Origin: FW021-bin31 sp964478125 | GTDB taxonomy: Bacteria > Bacteroidota > Bacteroidia > Chitinophagales > Chitinophagaceae | Assembly: GCA_964478125.1 (NCBI GenBank) | Contig: CAYZGR010000009.1 | Span: 1 to 64,000 of the forward strand | Direction of reading: 5' to 3' | DNA: 64,000 bases | Shown: positions 1-8,550 of the stretch, one piece after another | How positions within the stretch are numbered: position 1 is the stretch's first letter | How the letters are laid out: each line of letters begins with the position of its first letter | Made by a program: the position numbers and the translations under genes | The notes under the pieces: model-generated | The model's database searches: none | Told to the model about the DNA's origin: nothing | What the model saw: the letters and a program-made list of their open reading frames with translations, nothing else

Positions 1-629
1 AGGGTGTTGTACTTTAAAGTATCGGTTGTTAAAGTATATTGGGGATTGTTGAGTTTTACCCTGTTTTTAAAGAAAACGTCTTTTGTGTCGGCGTAATAAT
101 AGCCGCGTTGACTGTTTAGAACGGTTTCCTGATTGACCAGCTTACCTCCGTTCAGATAACTTCCGATATGGCTGTCCATATCGTAGGTAAGGAAGTTAGT
201 GGTCAATATCATATGCCCGTCTGTCATTTTTACATTGTTTTTCAGCGTGGCCATTTTTGTATTTCCTTCATAATGTAAAAAATCGGCATACGTATTTATC
301 GTATCTGCCTGGTTGATGTGGATGTGGCCGTAAGCATCAATGGTATTGTTAGAAAGGTATTGCAATGCGCTGTCACAAGTGAAAATGGTTTGGCCCTGCT
401 GTAGCCGTACGTGGCCGATCAATTTTTGCATTTGCCCCGAGTCTTTTCCATTTCCCTGTATACCCAGCAGGATGTCCGCATTTAATAAATGAATGATCTG
501 TCCCGTATCCTTTACGTGTTTTGGTGCAGGAAGGGAGTCCTGAACCTGTGCGAAACCTTGCCGGAAAGAACAAAGGCATATGATGCTCATGATAAAGAAA
601 AAGCGGTTTATGTCAACCCTTCTGACCAT
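1..629 (-). CDS. OstA/LptA-like outer membrane transport protein (3' end outside window)
   Basis: Reading the minus strand from the ATG at 629 gives 209 codons with no stop before the window edge, so the C-terminus is missing. Residues about 9-28 are a hydrophobic signal peptide ending in GFAQ. The rest is a beta-strand repeat pattern (phrases such as IDAYGHIHINQAD and GSYLNGGKLVNQE) typical of OstA/LptA N-terminal domains, which bridge lipopolysaccharide through the periplasm. The start lies 4 nt after the stop of the mlaD-like gene, and lptD is close by, which fits an envelope-assembly cluster. Family assignment rests on the repeat pattern and context; the precise partner is inferred. Confidence 0.75.
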   Translation of the reverse strand, partial: MVRRVDINRFFFIMSIICLCSFRQGFAQVQDSLPAPKHVKDTGQIIHLLNADILLGIQGNGKDSGQMQKLIGHVRLQQGQTIFTCDSALQYLSNNTIDAYGHIHINQADTINTYADFLHYEGNTKMATLKNNVKMTDGHMILTTNFLTYDMDSHIGSYLNGGKLVNQETVLNSQRGYYYADTKDVFFKNRVKLNNPQYTLTTDTLKYNT

Positions 630-633
630 TGAT

Positions 634-1593
634 TCATTTTAATGTGTCTGAAGGTAAAGGTTGAGATTTGCTTTTGCGGCCAAAAATAGAAAAATGGACA
701 TACTTTTTGGGGTTAAGCCTCAGGTCTTCAAGCAACAGGTTGAGATTGTAAGTTGCGGCTTGAAGATTGTTGTATAGATGGCGGTCGTTCATCAGGGCGC
801 CAAGGGATCCGCTTCCTTTATTGACTTTGACCAGGATCGCGTTGAGATTGCTGACCGTGGTATCCAGATTCTGAATGGTCCCTTTCAGGTCTGCATCTGC
901 GATAGCAGAAGTAGCGGTTCTGGTATTGGCCAGTATTTGATTAATATTTTGGTTCTGCTCATTAATGTTGTTCATAAAATGATTAAAGCTGTTCATCAGC
1001 GTATCCAGTTTGGCTGAGGTTGCCGCGAAGTGTTTCATGGTCTGGCTTAAAGCGGCAATACCGCTGCGCAGGTTATTTTGGGTTTTGGTATCCAATGAAC
1101 TGTGTATATCTCCCAGTACGGTGTCCAGGGCCGTGAGGGTAATCTGGATTTTATCTGAAATGGGATCCAGTTTTTGTGCTAATTTGGAAGTGAGCGGGGT
1201 ACTGACTGCGGAGGCGATGGTATCGTAATCCTGCAGGTACGTATTGGCATTCCCAAAATCCAGGACGACCTGTTTGCTCCCCAGCAGATCCGCACTTTCA
1301 ATGCGGGCAACGGAATTGGATGGGATCTTGATTTGCGACTTGATTGTGAGCTTTACCAAAATGGAGCCGGCCTGTTGATCCATCACGTCCAGGTCGGAAA
1401 CACTTCCCACTTTCAGGCCGTTTACCTTAACCGGATTTGCAGCAGAGAGGCCGTTCACGTTATGATACACGGCATACAGCGTGGTGCTGGAAGAAAAAAT
1501 AGCATTCCCTTTTAAAAGATTAAATCCGAGGATGAGCAGTACGACCGCAATAACTACAAGTACACCGACTTTAGTTTCATTAGGTATTTTCAA
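634..1593 (-). CDS. MlaD/MCE family protein
   Basis: The protein has 319 residues. One membrane segment (about 9-27) is followed by an MCE/MlaD domain (about 35-115) containing the typical NPVKVNGLKVGSV stretch, then a long helical tail (about 150-290) that probably forms a coiled coil. MlaD proteins are the substrate-binding hexamers of ABC systems that move lipids between inner and outer membranes. No MlaE or MlaF gene is visible here. The start is TTG: homologues begin MKI(S/P)NE, and the TTG-AAA-ATA reading matches this exactly with no better ATG. It lies between the amidase gene (79 nt upstream) and the OstA-like gene (4 nt downstream), on the same strand. Confidence 0.88.
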   Translation of the reverse strand: MKIPNETKVGVLVVIAVVLLILGFNLLKGNAIFSSSTTLYAVYHNVNGLSAANPVKVNGLKVGSVSDLDVMDQQAGSILVKLTIKSQIKIPSNSVARIESADLLGSKQVVLDFGNANTYLQDYDTIASAVSTPLTSKLAQKLDPISDKIQITLTALDTVLGDIHSSLDTKTQNNLRSGIAALSQTMKHFAATSAKLDTLMNSFNHFMNNINEQNQNINQILANTRTATSAIADADLKGTIQNLDTTVSNLNAILVKVNKGSGSLGALMNDRHLYNNLQAATYNLNLLLEDLRLNPKKYVHFSIFGRKSKSQPLPSDTLK

Positions 1594-1672
1594 AATATTC
1601 AGTTTTAATAATAAGCAAAAATAGAAAATTTAGTCCTCTTACTCTTATTCGAATCCATTGAAAAAGAAATAT

Positions 1673-2803
1673 TTATTCATTATCCAGCCGCATGTCATTC
1701 TTATAGGTAACGATGAAAGCATCCTTGTAGCCCATTAGTTTTACCCTGCTCAGTTTATCGGCCGCCTGTTGATAGGTCTTGTAATTCCCCAGCAGATAAC
1801 GGTACATTTTTTCGCGGTTCACTTGTACTTCCCTGCGGGCTACCGGGGCGTCCAGTTTTGAAAATCTCTTGTCGGAAGTATTAATGATATGGCTGCTGGC
1901 AAAGAGTTGGATCTTATAATGATATTCGGGATAAGCTGTTTGGGCTTTTTTAGTCTCATCAGGATTGACGCCTGCGAGGAGCTGCTCCGTGGTTACGCCT
2001 TTTAATCCGGCAAGATAGGTTACAAAAGCTTTATAAATACTTTCGGCCAGTTCGTGTTGATGATGGTTCAGATAATTTTCCTCTTTGGGATTGGAGATAA
2101 AACCCAGTTCTATCAAAATGCTGGGCATAGCCGTGGCATGCAGTACCCAGATACCTATCTGACGTTGTTTCACATCTCTTTTAATACGATGGATCTTTGT
2201 AAATTGGGTTTCCACATCATTTGCCAGCGTCAGGCTTTGCCGCATATAAGAACGTTGTACAGTATTCCAGAAAATGGTATTCACAGCGGAACCGGAAGAA
2301 TCAAAAAGCGCTTTATATTCGGGGTCATTCAGCAGCGGGGCATTTTCCCTTAAGGCAAGGGCTTTATCGCTGTTTTTCCGGAGTCCCCAAACAAACACTT
2401 CTGTCCCTTGTGCGCTTCGGTTGCGGGCGCCGTTGCAGTGAATGGAAATAAAAACGTTCCCCCCTACCTTATTGGCAAAATCGGCCCTATAATGCAACCC
2501 GTCGCGTTTGGTGGTCTTATTTCCGGGTATGATATCCGTCGTACGGGTATAAATAACTTTAACTCCCGGGATCCTGTCGATTAATTTTCCTGTTTTCAGA
2601 CTGACACTGAGTGCAATCTCTTTCTCCGTGGAATATCTGCCGTGAGCGCCGGCATCAAAACCTCCATGCCCGGGATCAATGACTACAATGAAGGGTTTCT
2701 CCCCCTCCGGTCTGACCCCCTGCGCTTTTATTTGGACCGGCCGGTTTCCAAGCAGGATAATGCACGCTAATATAAATATATTCTTGAAGGACTTTTTTTG
2801 CAC
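1673..2803 (-). CDS. N-acetylmuramoyl-L-alanine amidase (Amidase_3) with SPOR-like tail
   Basis: This 376-residue protein would hydrolyse the amide bond between muramic acid and the peptide stem of peptidoglycan in the periplasm. A signal peptide (about 1-28) precedes the Amidase_3 domain (about 38-260). The zinc site is visible as H46 (DPGHGG), E60, H122 (SIHCNGA), and the catalytic E232 lies in IELGFISN. Residues about 293-370 (YHYKIQLFASS to YKDAFIVTY) look like a SPOR peptidoglycan-binding module. The start codon is GTG, since no in-frame ATG is near. The gene diverges from lptD, and a -7 element lies upstream at 2848-2855. Confidence 0.92.
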   Translation of the reverse strand: MQKKSFKNIFILACIILLGNRPVQIKAQGVRPEGEKPFIVVIDPGHGGFDAGAHGRYSTEKEIALSVSLKTGKLIDRIPGVKVIYTRTTDIIPGNKTTKRDGLHYRADFANKVGGNVFISIHCNGARNRSAQGTEVFVWGLRKNSDKALALRENAPLLNDPEYKALFDSSGSAVNTIFWNTVQRSYMRQSLTLANDVETQFTKIHRIKRDVKQRQIGIWVLHATAMPSILIELGFISNPKEENYLNHHQHELAESIYKAFVTYLAGLKGVTTEQLLAGVNPDETKKAQTAYPEYHYKIQLFASSHIINTSDKRFSKLDAPVARREVQVNREKMYRYLLGNYKTYQQAADKLSRVKLMGYKDAFIVTYKNDMRLDNE

Positions 2804-2847
2804 TGGAATACAGGTTTTTAAAGATACACGAACTAAAATTTACTTTG

Positions 2848-2855
2848 CAAAAGTA
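2848..2855 (-). promoter_or_regulatory. -7 promoter element (TACTTTTG) for the amidase operon
   Basis: On the minus strand this reads TACTTTTG followed by C, matching the Bacteroidota TAnnTTTG element. It is about 45 nt upstream of the amidase GTG. No convincing -33 TTTG is present. It sits within an imperfect palindrome between the divergent amidase and lptD genes. Confidence 0.55.
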
Positions 2856-2932
2856 AATGGTTTTTAAGGATTAAAAATAAAACAAGCGAATTAAGTCTGT
2901 CGATCAACGTCGGAGAAATGCAGGAAATCTCG

Positions 2933-2940
2933 TAGGTTTG
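2933..2940 (+). promoter_or_regulatory. -7 promoter element (TAGGTTTG) for lptD
   Basis: TAGGTTTG followed by C matches TAnnTTTG and ends 12 nt before the ATG at 2953. The TTG at 2938, which could be taken as the lptD start, is the end of this element, so it would lie upstream of the transcript. Confidence 0.6.
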
Positions 2941-2952
2941 CGGCTTAATAGT

Positions 2953-5727
2953 ATGGCCTTTTCAGATAAAATCGGTTTTCCTCGGAAGAAGGTGCTTTAC
3001 CGTGCTTTGTGGTACAGTTTTATGGCCATCATGATCTTTTTTACATCTCATGTTAGAGGAGAAGCTCATAGCTTCCACGATTTTTCCAAAGATACCATCC
3101 CGGGTCTCGCCGACCGGTTGCCCCGAATCAATTATACTCCCCGATTGATACAGGATTCTGTTCCCTTGCTCAGGGATTCCGCACGATTGACCGTGGATAC
3201 AACAATTATGCCGAATGACACGCTGATAGACACCCTCGAAATTCCTCTTTCAAAAGATACGCTTAGCGGCACGGTGGAATACCAGGCAGAAGATTCGGTC
3301 GTTTTAAATATTCCTACCAAAACTTTTCATCTTTACGGCAAAACGACTACCAAGTTCAATGATATTAACCTGAAGGCCGCGCGGGTTGATTTTGACCAAT
3401 CTACCAATATGCTGAAAGCGAAATATGCACTGGATTCCGGCAGGCATATAGGCGCCCCTATCTTTGCCCAGAAAGGACAGGATCCTTTTCAATCGGATTC
3501 CATGTTGTATGATTTCAAATCAAAACAAGGGAAGATCTTTAACACGGTAACCAAACAGGGGGAGGGTTTTTTGTATAGCGATCAGGTCAAAAGACTGGCA
3601 GATAACAGCATTAACAGCTTATCTGCATTCTTTACCACCTGTGATGTAGACCCGCCTCATTTTGGATTCCATGCAAAGAAGGTGAAAATTATCCCTGATA
3701 AGGTATTGATCTCCGGGCCGGCCAACCTGGAAGTAGAGGGAGTTCCTACTCCTTTGTTTATTCCATTTGCTATTTTCCCTTTATCTCACGGACAACGAAC
3801 GGGTTTGCTTCCACCCACCTATGAGGTAACGCAACAAAAAGGGATCGGCCTGGTCAACGGGGGATACTATTTCGGTTTTGGCGATCACCTGGATCTGACG
3901 GTACGGGGAGATATCTATTCTTACGGCAGCTGGGGACTGACCTTGAATCCCAGGTATTATAAACGTTACCACTACAGCGGTTCTTTCATGCTGAGCGTAA
4001 ATTCCACGCGCTTTGGGGATCCTCAAACGCCGGATTTTACCAAATCCAGGGATTTCCGGGTGACATGGTCGCACAGCATGGACAGTAAAGCGCATCCGGG
4101 AGTTACCTTTTCGGCCAGTGTGAATGCAGGTACTTCTACTTATAATTATTATAATGTGACAGATGCCCAAACCCGTTTGAACAACCTCCTGAATTCTTCT
4201 ATTGCTTTTTCAAAGAACTGGCAGGGGACTCCCTTTAATCTGACGCTGAGCGCCAACCATAGCCAAAATACCAGTACGCGACAGGTCAATATTACATTGC
4301 CGTCCATGTCTTTTAACATGAATACCATTTATCCGTTTCAACCGAAGGATTTTGTGGGAACGCCCAAGTGGTATCAAAAGATAGGTATTGGTTATTCCCT
4401 CAACTTGCGTAACTCTGTAGATTTCATAGATACTACTTTTCTAAAACCGGGGTTTTTTGAAAAATTCAAGACCGGCATCCAGCATCAGGTGCCTATTTCC
4501 TTATCCCTTCCCGCTTTTAAGTTTCTGACTATTTCTCCCAGCGTAAGCTATACCGAACGTTGGTATACCAAAAAGCGTGCTTTAGACTTTGATCGCAAGC
4601 TGAACAGGCTGGATACCACTACCCAGTTTGGTTTTTATACGGCAAGAGAAATTACGACCGGGCTCTCGCTCAGCTCTTCGGTTTATGGAATGTTTCAGTT
4701 CAATAAAAAAAATAAAGAGGCAAAGATACAGGCCATTCGTCATGTGATGCGGCCGAGTATCAGTCTGAGCTACAAACCGGATTTGAATAAAGGGAATTAT
4801 TATAGCGTGCGGGTGGATACTTCCAGTATGGTTCCCTGGCAACGTTTCTCCTACTTTGATAATATCGGATACGGCCCCTTTTCCGAAGGAAAATTTGGAG
4901 GGATTTCGTTTAGTTTAGACAACAATCTGGAAATGAAAGTCCATAGTGATAAAGATACCACGAATGGAGGGATCAAGAAAGTGAAACTTATCGAGGGTTT
5001 TGGAATAACCGGTTCTTATAACCTCGTGGCAGATTCGTTCAAGCTATCTCCCTTCTCATTATACGCGCGTACCACTTTATTTAAAAAGGTAAACATATCT
5101 GCCAACGGAACTATTGATCCTTATGTACATGATGCGCATGGCCGACGGATAGATAAATACGTCTGGCAGAATGGAAAGGCCAGTATCGGTTCGCTTACCA
5201 ACGGGTCTGTCAGCCTGAGCACTTCTTTCCAGTCTAAGCAGGGCAAGAAAAAAGAGCAAAACCCTGATGAAGAAAATCCATTGACAGATAGCGAAAACCC
5301 CTTGTCCCGTACGCAGGAAGAGATGCGGCGTAAAAGGGAAAATCCGGGCGATTATGTAGATTTTGACATTCCCTGGTCCGTTAATCTATCTTACAGTCTA
5401 AATTTTAACAAGACCCGTACCCCCGATTACAAGAGGGACACCACGATCTTTGTGCAATCGCTCAATTTCAGCGGAGACTTCAGTCTGTCGCCAAAGTGGA
5501 AGATCGGATTGAGCAGTGGGTTTGATTTTATACATAAAAAACTTACGTATTCAACTATTAACATTACCCGTGATCTTCATTGTTGGCGTTTGTCCATCAA
5601 TGTAGTTCCTATGGGATTTTATAAGTCTTTCAGCATTACCATCAGCCCTACTTCGGGCCTTTTGCATGATCTCCGGATCAATCGCACCCGGCAGTTCTAT
5701 GATGTATTTGACCGGAACCGAAGGTGA
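2953..5727 (+). CDS. lptD: LPS-assembly protein LptD-like outer membrane barrel
   Basis: The protein has 924 residues from the ATG at 2953. An N-terminal hydrophobic segment is followed by an OstA-like beta region with phrases such as FHLYGKTTTKFNDINLKAARVDF and DQVKRLADNSINS. The remaining two thirds is aromatic-rich amphipathic strand, ending as an outer membrane barrel. LptD inserts lipopolysaccharide into the outer leaflet. A low-complexity charged loop around residues 765-800 (KKKEQNPDEENP and RRKRENPGDY) is probably surface-exposed. I prefer the ATG over the in-frame TTG at 2938 because that TTG is part of a -7 promoter element. Clustering with OstA-like, MlaD and amidase genes supports an envelope role. 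Bacteroidota members diverge strongly from E. coli LptD, so the name is by family and context. Confidence 0.85.
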   Translation: MAFSDKIGFPRKKVLYRALWYSFMAIMIFFTSHVRGEAHSFHDFSKDTIPGLADRLPRINYTPRLIQDSVPLLRDSARLTVDTTIMPNDTLIDTLEIPLSKDTLSGTVEYQAEDSVVLNIPTKTFHLYGKTTTKFNDINLKAARVDFDQSTNMLKAKYALDSGRHIGAPIFAQKGQDPFQSDSMLYDFKSKQGKIFNTVTKQGEGFLYSDQVKRLADNSINSLSAFFTTCDVDPPHFGFHAKKVKIIPDKVLISGPANLEVEGVPTPLFIPFAIFPLSHGQRTGLLPPTYEVTQQKGIGLVNGGYYFGFGDHLDLTVRGDIYSYGSWGLTLNPRYYKRYHYSGSFMLSVNSTRFGDPQTPDFTKSRDFRVTWSHSMDSKAHPGVTFSASVNAGTSTYNYYNVTDAQTRLNNLLNSSIAFSKNWQGTPFNLTLSANHSQNTSTRQVNITLPSMSFNMNTIYPFQPKDFVGTPKWYQKIGIGYSLNLRNSVDFIDTTFLKPGFFEKFKTGIQHQVPISLSLPAFKFLTISPSVSYTERWYTKKRALDFDRKLNRLDTTTQFGFYTAREITTGLSLSSSVYGMFQFNKKNKEAKIQAIRHVMRPSISLSYKPDLNKGNYYSVRVDTSSMVPWQRFSYFDNIGYGPFSEGKFGGISFSLDNNLEMKVHSDKDTTNGGIKKVKLIEGFGITGSYNLVADSFKLSPFSLYARTTLFKKVNISANGTIDPYVHDAHGRRIDKYVWQNGKASIGSLTNGSVSLSTSFQSKQGKKKEQNPDEENPLTDSENPLSRTQEEMRRKRENPGDYVDFDIPWSVNLSYSLNFNKTRTPDYKRDTTIFVQSLNFSGDFSLSPKWKIGLSSGFDFIHKKLTYSTINITRDLHCWRLSINVVPMGFYKSFSITISPTSGLLHDLRINRTRQFYDVFDRNRR

Positions 5728-5990
5728 ACCGGCGGCAATCAAGCGGTATTTGATGACTTGTTTAACGGTTGATGCGGCTTTAAATCAGGTAAATGCAGAA
5801 TAGAAAATGCTGTTGCCCACGTCCCTCCCAACTTAGGAAAGACCGGTTAAAGAGATGAGGAATGAAGTTGCAGCGTAAAGAAATAAAATACAGCCTTCAA
5901 ACAGCAGTATATACAACAACTGTAGGAATAAGTACCTATCTTCAACCCTTTAATCCAACGGGCCTTATTGTAAAAAGATACGAGTAAAAA
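5728..5990. other. Intergenic region, nothing recognised
   Basis: This is 263 bases between convergent lptD and plsC. No open frame, tRNA, clear hairpin with T-run, or promoter element was seen on either strand. Confidence 0.6.
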
Positions 5991-6734
5991 CTACTTGCTG
6001 TGTGCTTCATAGTATTCCGACATCATTCGAAAGATCTTTTCTTTAAGTACAGGCACATCCTTCATGGTCAGGCCTTCTACGGAAACCGGTTCGAGGAAAT
6101 GCATGGGAACGGGGTAGGGCAGGGCAAAGAATTTTTTACCTGATGGCAGTATTTTCCCGGTATTGAACAGCAGGGAAGGAATGATCGGTTTTTGCATTTC
6201 TATGGCCAGTGCAAAAGCGCCGTCATGAAAAGATTTTAGCGGGGCGTCGGTTTTGTTTCGGGTTCCTTCAGGGTAGAGGATCAGATGCATCCCCCTGGCT
6301 AAGGTCTCTTTCATCTTTTCCATACTTTCGGCACGGCTGCGGGCGTTCTTTCGATTGACCAAAATGGAACCGCTGCGATAAACTAACCCAAAAACAGGAA
6401 TATGTGCGAGTTCTTCCTTGGCCAGGGTTTTGCTGGCTCCCGGAACGCTCGGTGTGGAGACCAGGATATCGAATAGCGCATTGTGATTGCAGACGACAAT
6501 ATAGTTTTGGCCTTTTCTGAAATGGTTTCTTCCTTTAAGGGTCACCCGGCAAAATACCATGGGCATCAATATGCCCATCCATACGCGATATCCTTTTAGG
6601 ATAGCTGTCGTCTTTTTTACCTCATCTTTTATGGTATAGTGGAAGAAAGCTGTTGGAATAGCCACTAATAACAGGGTAATGGCAAAACAAAGCATTAACC
6701 AAAAAGCATATAACCTTCCTAGAATATTTTTCAT
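5991..6734 (-). CDS. 1-acyl-sn-glycerol-3-phosphate acyltransferase (PlsC family)
   Basis: The protein has 247 residues from the ATG at 6734. A membrane anchor (about 9-32) is followed by the acyltransferase fold. The catalytic HX4D motif is H84-D89 (NHNALFD), and YPEGTRN supplies the substrate-binding block III. The enzyme would acylate lysophosphatidic acid to phosphatidic acid at the inner membrane. A longer reading from 6782 would overlap the upstream YeeE-like gene by 32 nt and adds a charged non-family segment, so I chose the internal ATG, 16 nt after that gene's stop. It shares a strand with the two sulfur-transport genes and may be cotranscribed with them, but no functional link is evident. 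Confidence 0.9.
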   Translation of the reverse strand: MKNILGRLYAFWLMLCFAITLLLVAIPTAFFHYTIKDEVKKTTAILKGYRVWMGILMPMVFCRVTLKGRNHFRKGQNYIVVCNHNALFDILVSTPSVPGASKTLAKEELAHIPVFGLVYRSGSILVNRKNARSRAESMEKMKETLARGMHLILYPEGTRNKTDAPLKSFHDGAFALAIEMQKPIIPSLLFNTGKILPSGKKFFALPYPVPMHFLEPVSVEGLTMKDVPVLKEKIFRMMSEYYEAHSK

Positions 6735-6750
6735 AATGAGGGCATTCTTT

Positions 6751-7161
6751 TTAATGAGGCAGTCTGTTACGGAAACGTGCATACACCCAGGTTCCCAGGA
6801 TCGCGCTTAATAGGGAGATGATAATTACGGTAAATCCCGCTCCGACCTGGGCAAACAAGGGTCCCGGGCAGGCGCCGGTCAGCGCCCAACCCAGTCCGAA
6901 GATAAAGCCGCCAATAACATATCCTTTATGGAATTTCTTTTTTGGAATGATAATGGGAACGCCGTCAAGCGATTTGATATTGAATTTTTTGAGAATTTGG
7001 ATACTGATGATGCCCACGGGAATGGCGGTCATAAAAATACCATACATCTGAAATCCCTGGAAGCGAAACATTTCCTGAATGCGAAACCAGGATATGGCTT
7101 CACTTTTAGTCAGGATAATGCCAAATATAATACCTGCGATTAAATATTTAATATTTTTCAT
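6751..7161 (-). CDS. YeeE/YedE-type sulfur transport protein, small subunit (DUF6691-like)
   Basis: This 136-residue protein has four hydrophobic segments and a GACPGPLFAQVG motif like the cysteine-bearing motif of YeeE/YedE (TsuA) thiosulfate/sulfur transporters. It forms a half-transporter pair with the gene starting at 7744, which carries the partner motif GCTSGHG; the spacing is 10 nt. In this family paired small proteins replace the single long YeeE. The likely role is uptake of thiosulfate or another sulfur species across the inner membrane. The substrate is inferred from family only. Confidence 0.82.
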   Translation of the reverse strand: MKNIKYLIAGIIFGIILTKSEAISWFRIQEMFRFQGFQMYGIFMTAIPVGIISIQILKKFNIKSLDGVPIIIPKKKFHKGYVIGGFIFGLGWALTGACPGPLFAQVGAGFTVIIISLLSAILGTWVYARFRNRLPH

Positions 7162-7171
7162 CTTTTTTTCT

Positions 7172-7744
7172 TTACAGTTGAAGTATAAAAGGGAGAATAA
7201 AAAAAGTGCAAATGATTCCCCCGATAAAGAAGGAGATCACCGCGATGAGCGAGGGCCATTGTAAGGCAGACAAGCCCATAATGCCGTGCCCGGACGTGCA
7301 CCCGCCTGCATATCGTGTCCCAAAACCTACCATGAAGCCGCCTCCTATCATGATCAGTATGCCTTTCAGAGACAACAGGTTGTTCCAGTTAAAAAGGTCA
7401 TGAGGAAGAAGCCCCCCGGAGGTTCCTACTCCCATTTGATGCAGGTCGCGGACTGTAGCGGCAGAGACTGCCACGGGCAGCGGGTCCTTGAAAATCAACC
7501 CGGCAATACAACCGCCGATTAAAATTCCACCTACGAAAAAGAGGTTCCAACTTTCTTTTTTCCAATCGTAATGTAAAAAATCAATATGGGCAGGAGCACA
7601 GGCGGCGCAGATATGGCGCAAGGAGGAAGAAACCCCTAATTTTTTGTTCCCTAAGATCAGTAAGGTGGGTACGATCAGTCCGATTAACGGTCCGCCAATA
7701 TACCAGGGCCAGGGTTGTGAAAACCCGTTTAAAAAGGTGTTCAT
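7172..7744 (-). CDS. YeeE/YedE-type sulfur transport protein, large subunit
   Basis: The protein has 190 residues from the ATG at 7744. It has about five membrane segments and the conserved motif GGCTSGHGIMGLS, plus an SSSLRHICAACAP segment near residues 40-52 that recurs in this subfamily. The paired gene at 6751-7161 completes the transporter. A longer frame reaches 7786 but has no better start and would run into the promoter, so I use ATG 7744. The gene diverges from trmN6, with overlapping promoter space between them. Other sulfur genes in the window (cobA, cysH) make a role in sulfur acquisition plausible. Confidence 0.85.
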   Translation of the reverse strand: MNTFLNGFSQPWPWYIGGPLIGLIVPTLLILGNKKLGVSSSLRHICAACAPAHIDFLHYDWKKESWNLFFVGGILIGGCIAGLIFKDPLPVAVSAATVRDLHQMGVGTSGGLLPHDLFNWNNLLSLKGILIMIGGGFMVGFGTRYAGGCTSGHGIMGLSALQWPSLIAVISFFIGGIICTFFILPFILQL

Positions 7745-7785
7745 TTTATTGGTTATTTGAAAATTTAAATTTTGATATAGGAACA

Positions 7786-7793
7786 CAAAGGTA
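7786..7793 (-). promoter_or_regulatory. -7 promoter element (TACCTTTG) for the YeeE pair
   Basis: The minus strand reads TACCTTTG, 41 nt upstream of the ATG at 7744. It is followed by T, unlike most others in this window. No clear -33 element was seen. Confidence 0.5.
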
Positions 7794-7813
7794 TATACAA
7801 AACAAATAGGGTG

Positions 7814-7821
7814 TATTTTTG
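7814..7821 (+). promoter_or_regulatory. -7 promoter element (TATTTTTG) for trmN6
   Basis: TATTTTTG followed by C matches TAnnTTTG. Its last three bases form the TTG at 7819, which is therefore a poor start candidate for trmN6. Transcription would begin within a few bases of the TTG at 7831. Confidence 0.55.
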
Positions 7822-7830
7822 CAGAAAAGC

Positions 7831-8550
7831 TTGCCCCGTTCTTATTTTCAATTCAAAAAATTCAGAATAGTACAGGATCGCTGTGCTATGAAGGTTTGTA
7901 CGGATGCCTGTATCCAGGGCGCCCTTGCAGCCAGGACGCTCGCAGTCAAAAAACCTAAAACCGCATTGGATATAGGAGCAGGAACCGGCCTGCTGAGCCT
8001 TATGCTGGCTCAGAATATGAGATTTAACCGCCAGCATGCTATTGAGATCAATGAAGCAGCGGCTGAACAGGCAAGGGAAAATATAGCAGCTTCGTCCTTT
8101 AAAGATCGGATCCGTCTTTTCCAGGGAGATGTACGCGCTTTCACTTTTCAGCAGGAATATGAATTTATCATTTCAAACCCGCCTTTTTATGAAAACGCCT
8201 TGAAGAGCCCTTCGGATATAAAAAATACGGCCATGCATGCCAGCCATCTGACCTATGTAGAACTTGTTAACCGGATTTCTGATTTGCTTACATCCGCGGG
8301 GAGTTGCTGCATTATGGTTCCCCATGCCTCGATGCATTCTTTTGTAGCCATAGCCCGTTCGAGAAAACTTTATCCGTCCGAAATATGGAAGATCCGGCAA
8401 ACGGAAAAACATTCCTTTTTTCGTGCCGTCTTGTTTTTCAAAAGAACAGAGCAAACTCCTTTGTTCCGGAAATTGATGATAAAGGGGGCCGATGGACGAT
8501 ACAGCAGCGAATTTGAGGATTTACTGCGCCCTTACTACTTGTTTTTATAA
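7831..8550 (+). CDS. trmN6: tRNA1(Val) (adenine(37)-N6)-methyltransferase
   Basis: The protein has 239 residues from TTG 7831. It methylates N6 of A37 in tRNA-Val1 using S-adenosylmethionine. The start matches the family: PRSYFQFKKFRIVQDRCAMKV aligns with the E. coli YfiC opening YFQFKQF. The SAM motif I is LDIGAGTGLLSL (about 46-57), and the amino-methyltransferase motif NPPF is at 116-119. No ATG exists in the N-terminal region. The TTG at 7819 lies in the -7 box, so TTG 7831 is the best choice and implies a very short or absent leader. The 3' end overlaps the convergent HAD gene by 6 nt. Confidence 0.9.
   Translation: MPRSYFQFKKFRIVQDRCAMKVCTDACIQGALAARTLAVKKPKTALDIGAGTGLLSLMLAQNMRFNRQHAIEINEAAAEQARENIAASSFKDRIRLFQGDVRAFTFQQEYEFIISNPPFYENALKSPSDIKNTAMHASHLTYVELVNRISDLLTSAGSCCIMVPHASMHSFVAIARSRKLYPSEIWKIRQTEKHSFFRAVLFFKRTEQTPLFRKLMIKGADGRYSSEFEDLLRPYYLFL

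Noticed and set aside
3781..4170. A 129-codon minus-strand frame inside lptD
   Set aside because: It is a shadow of the lptD coding sequence with no family features.
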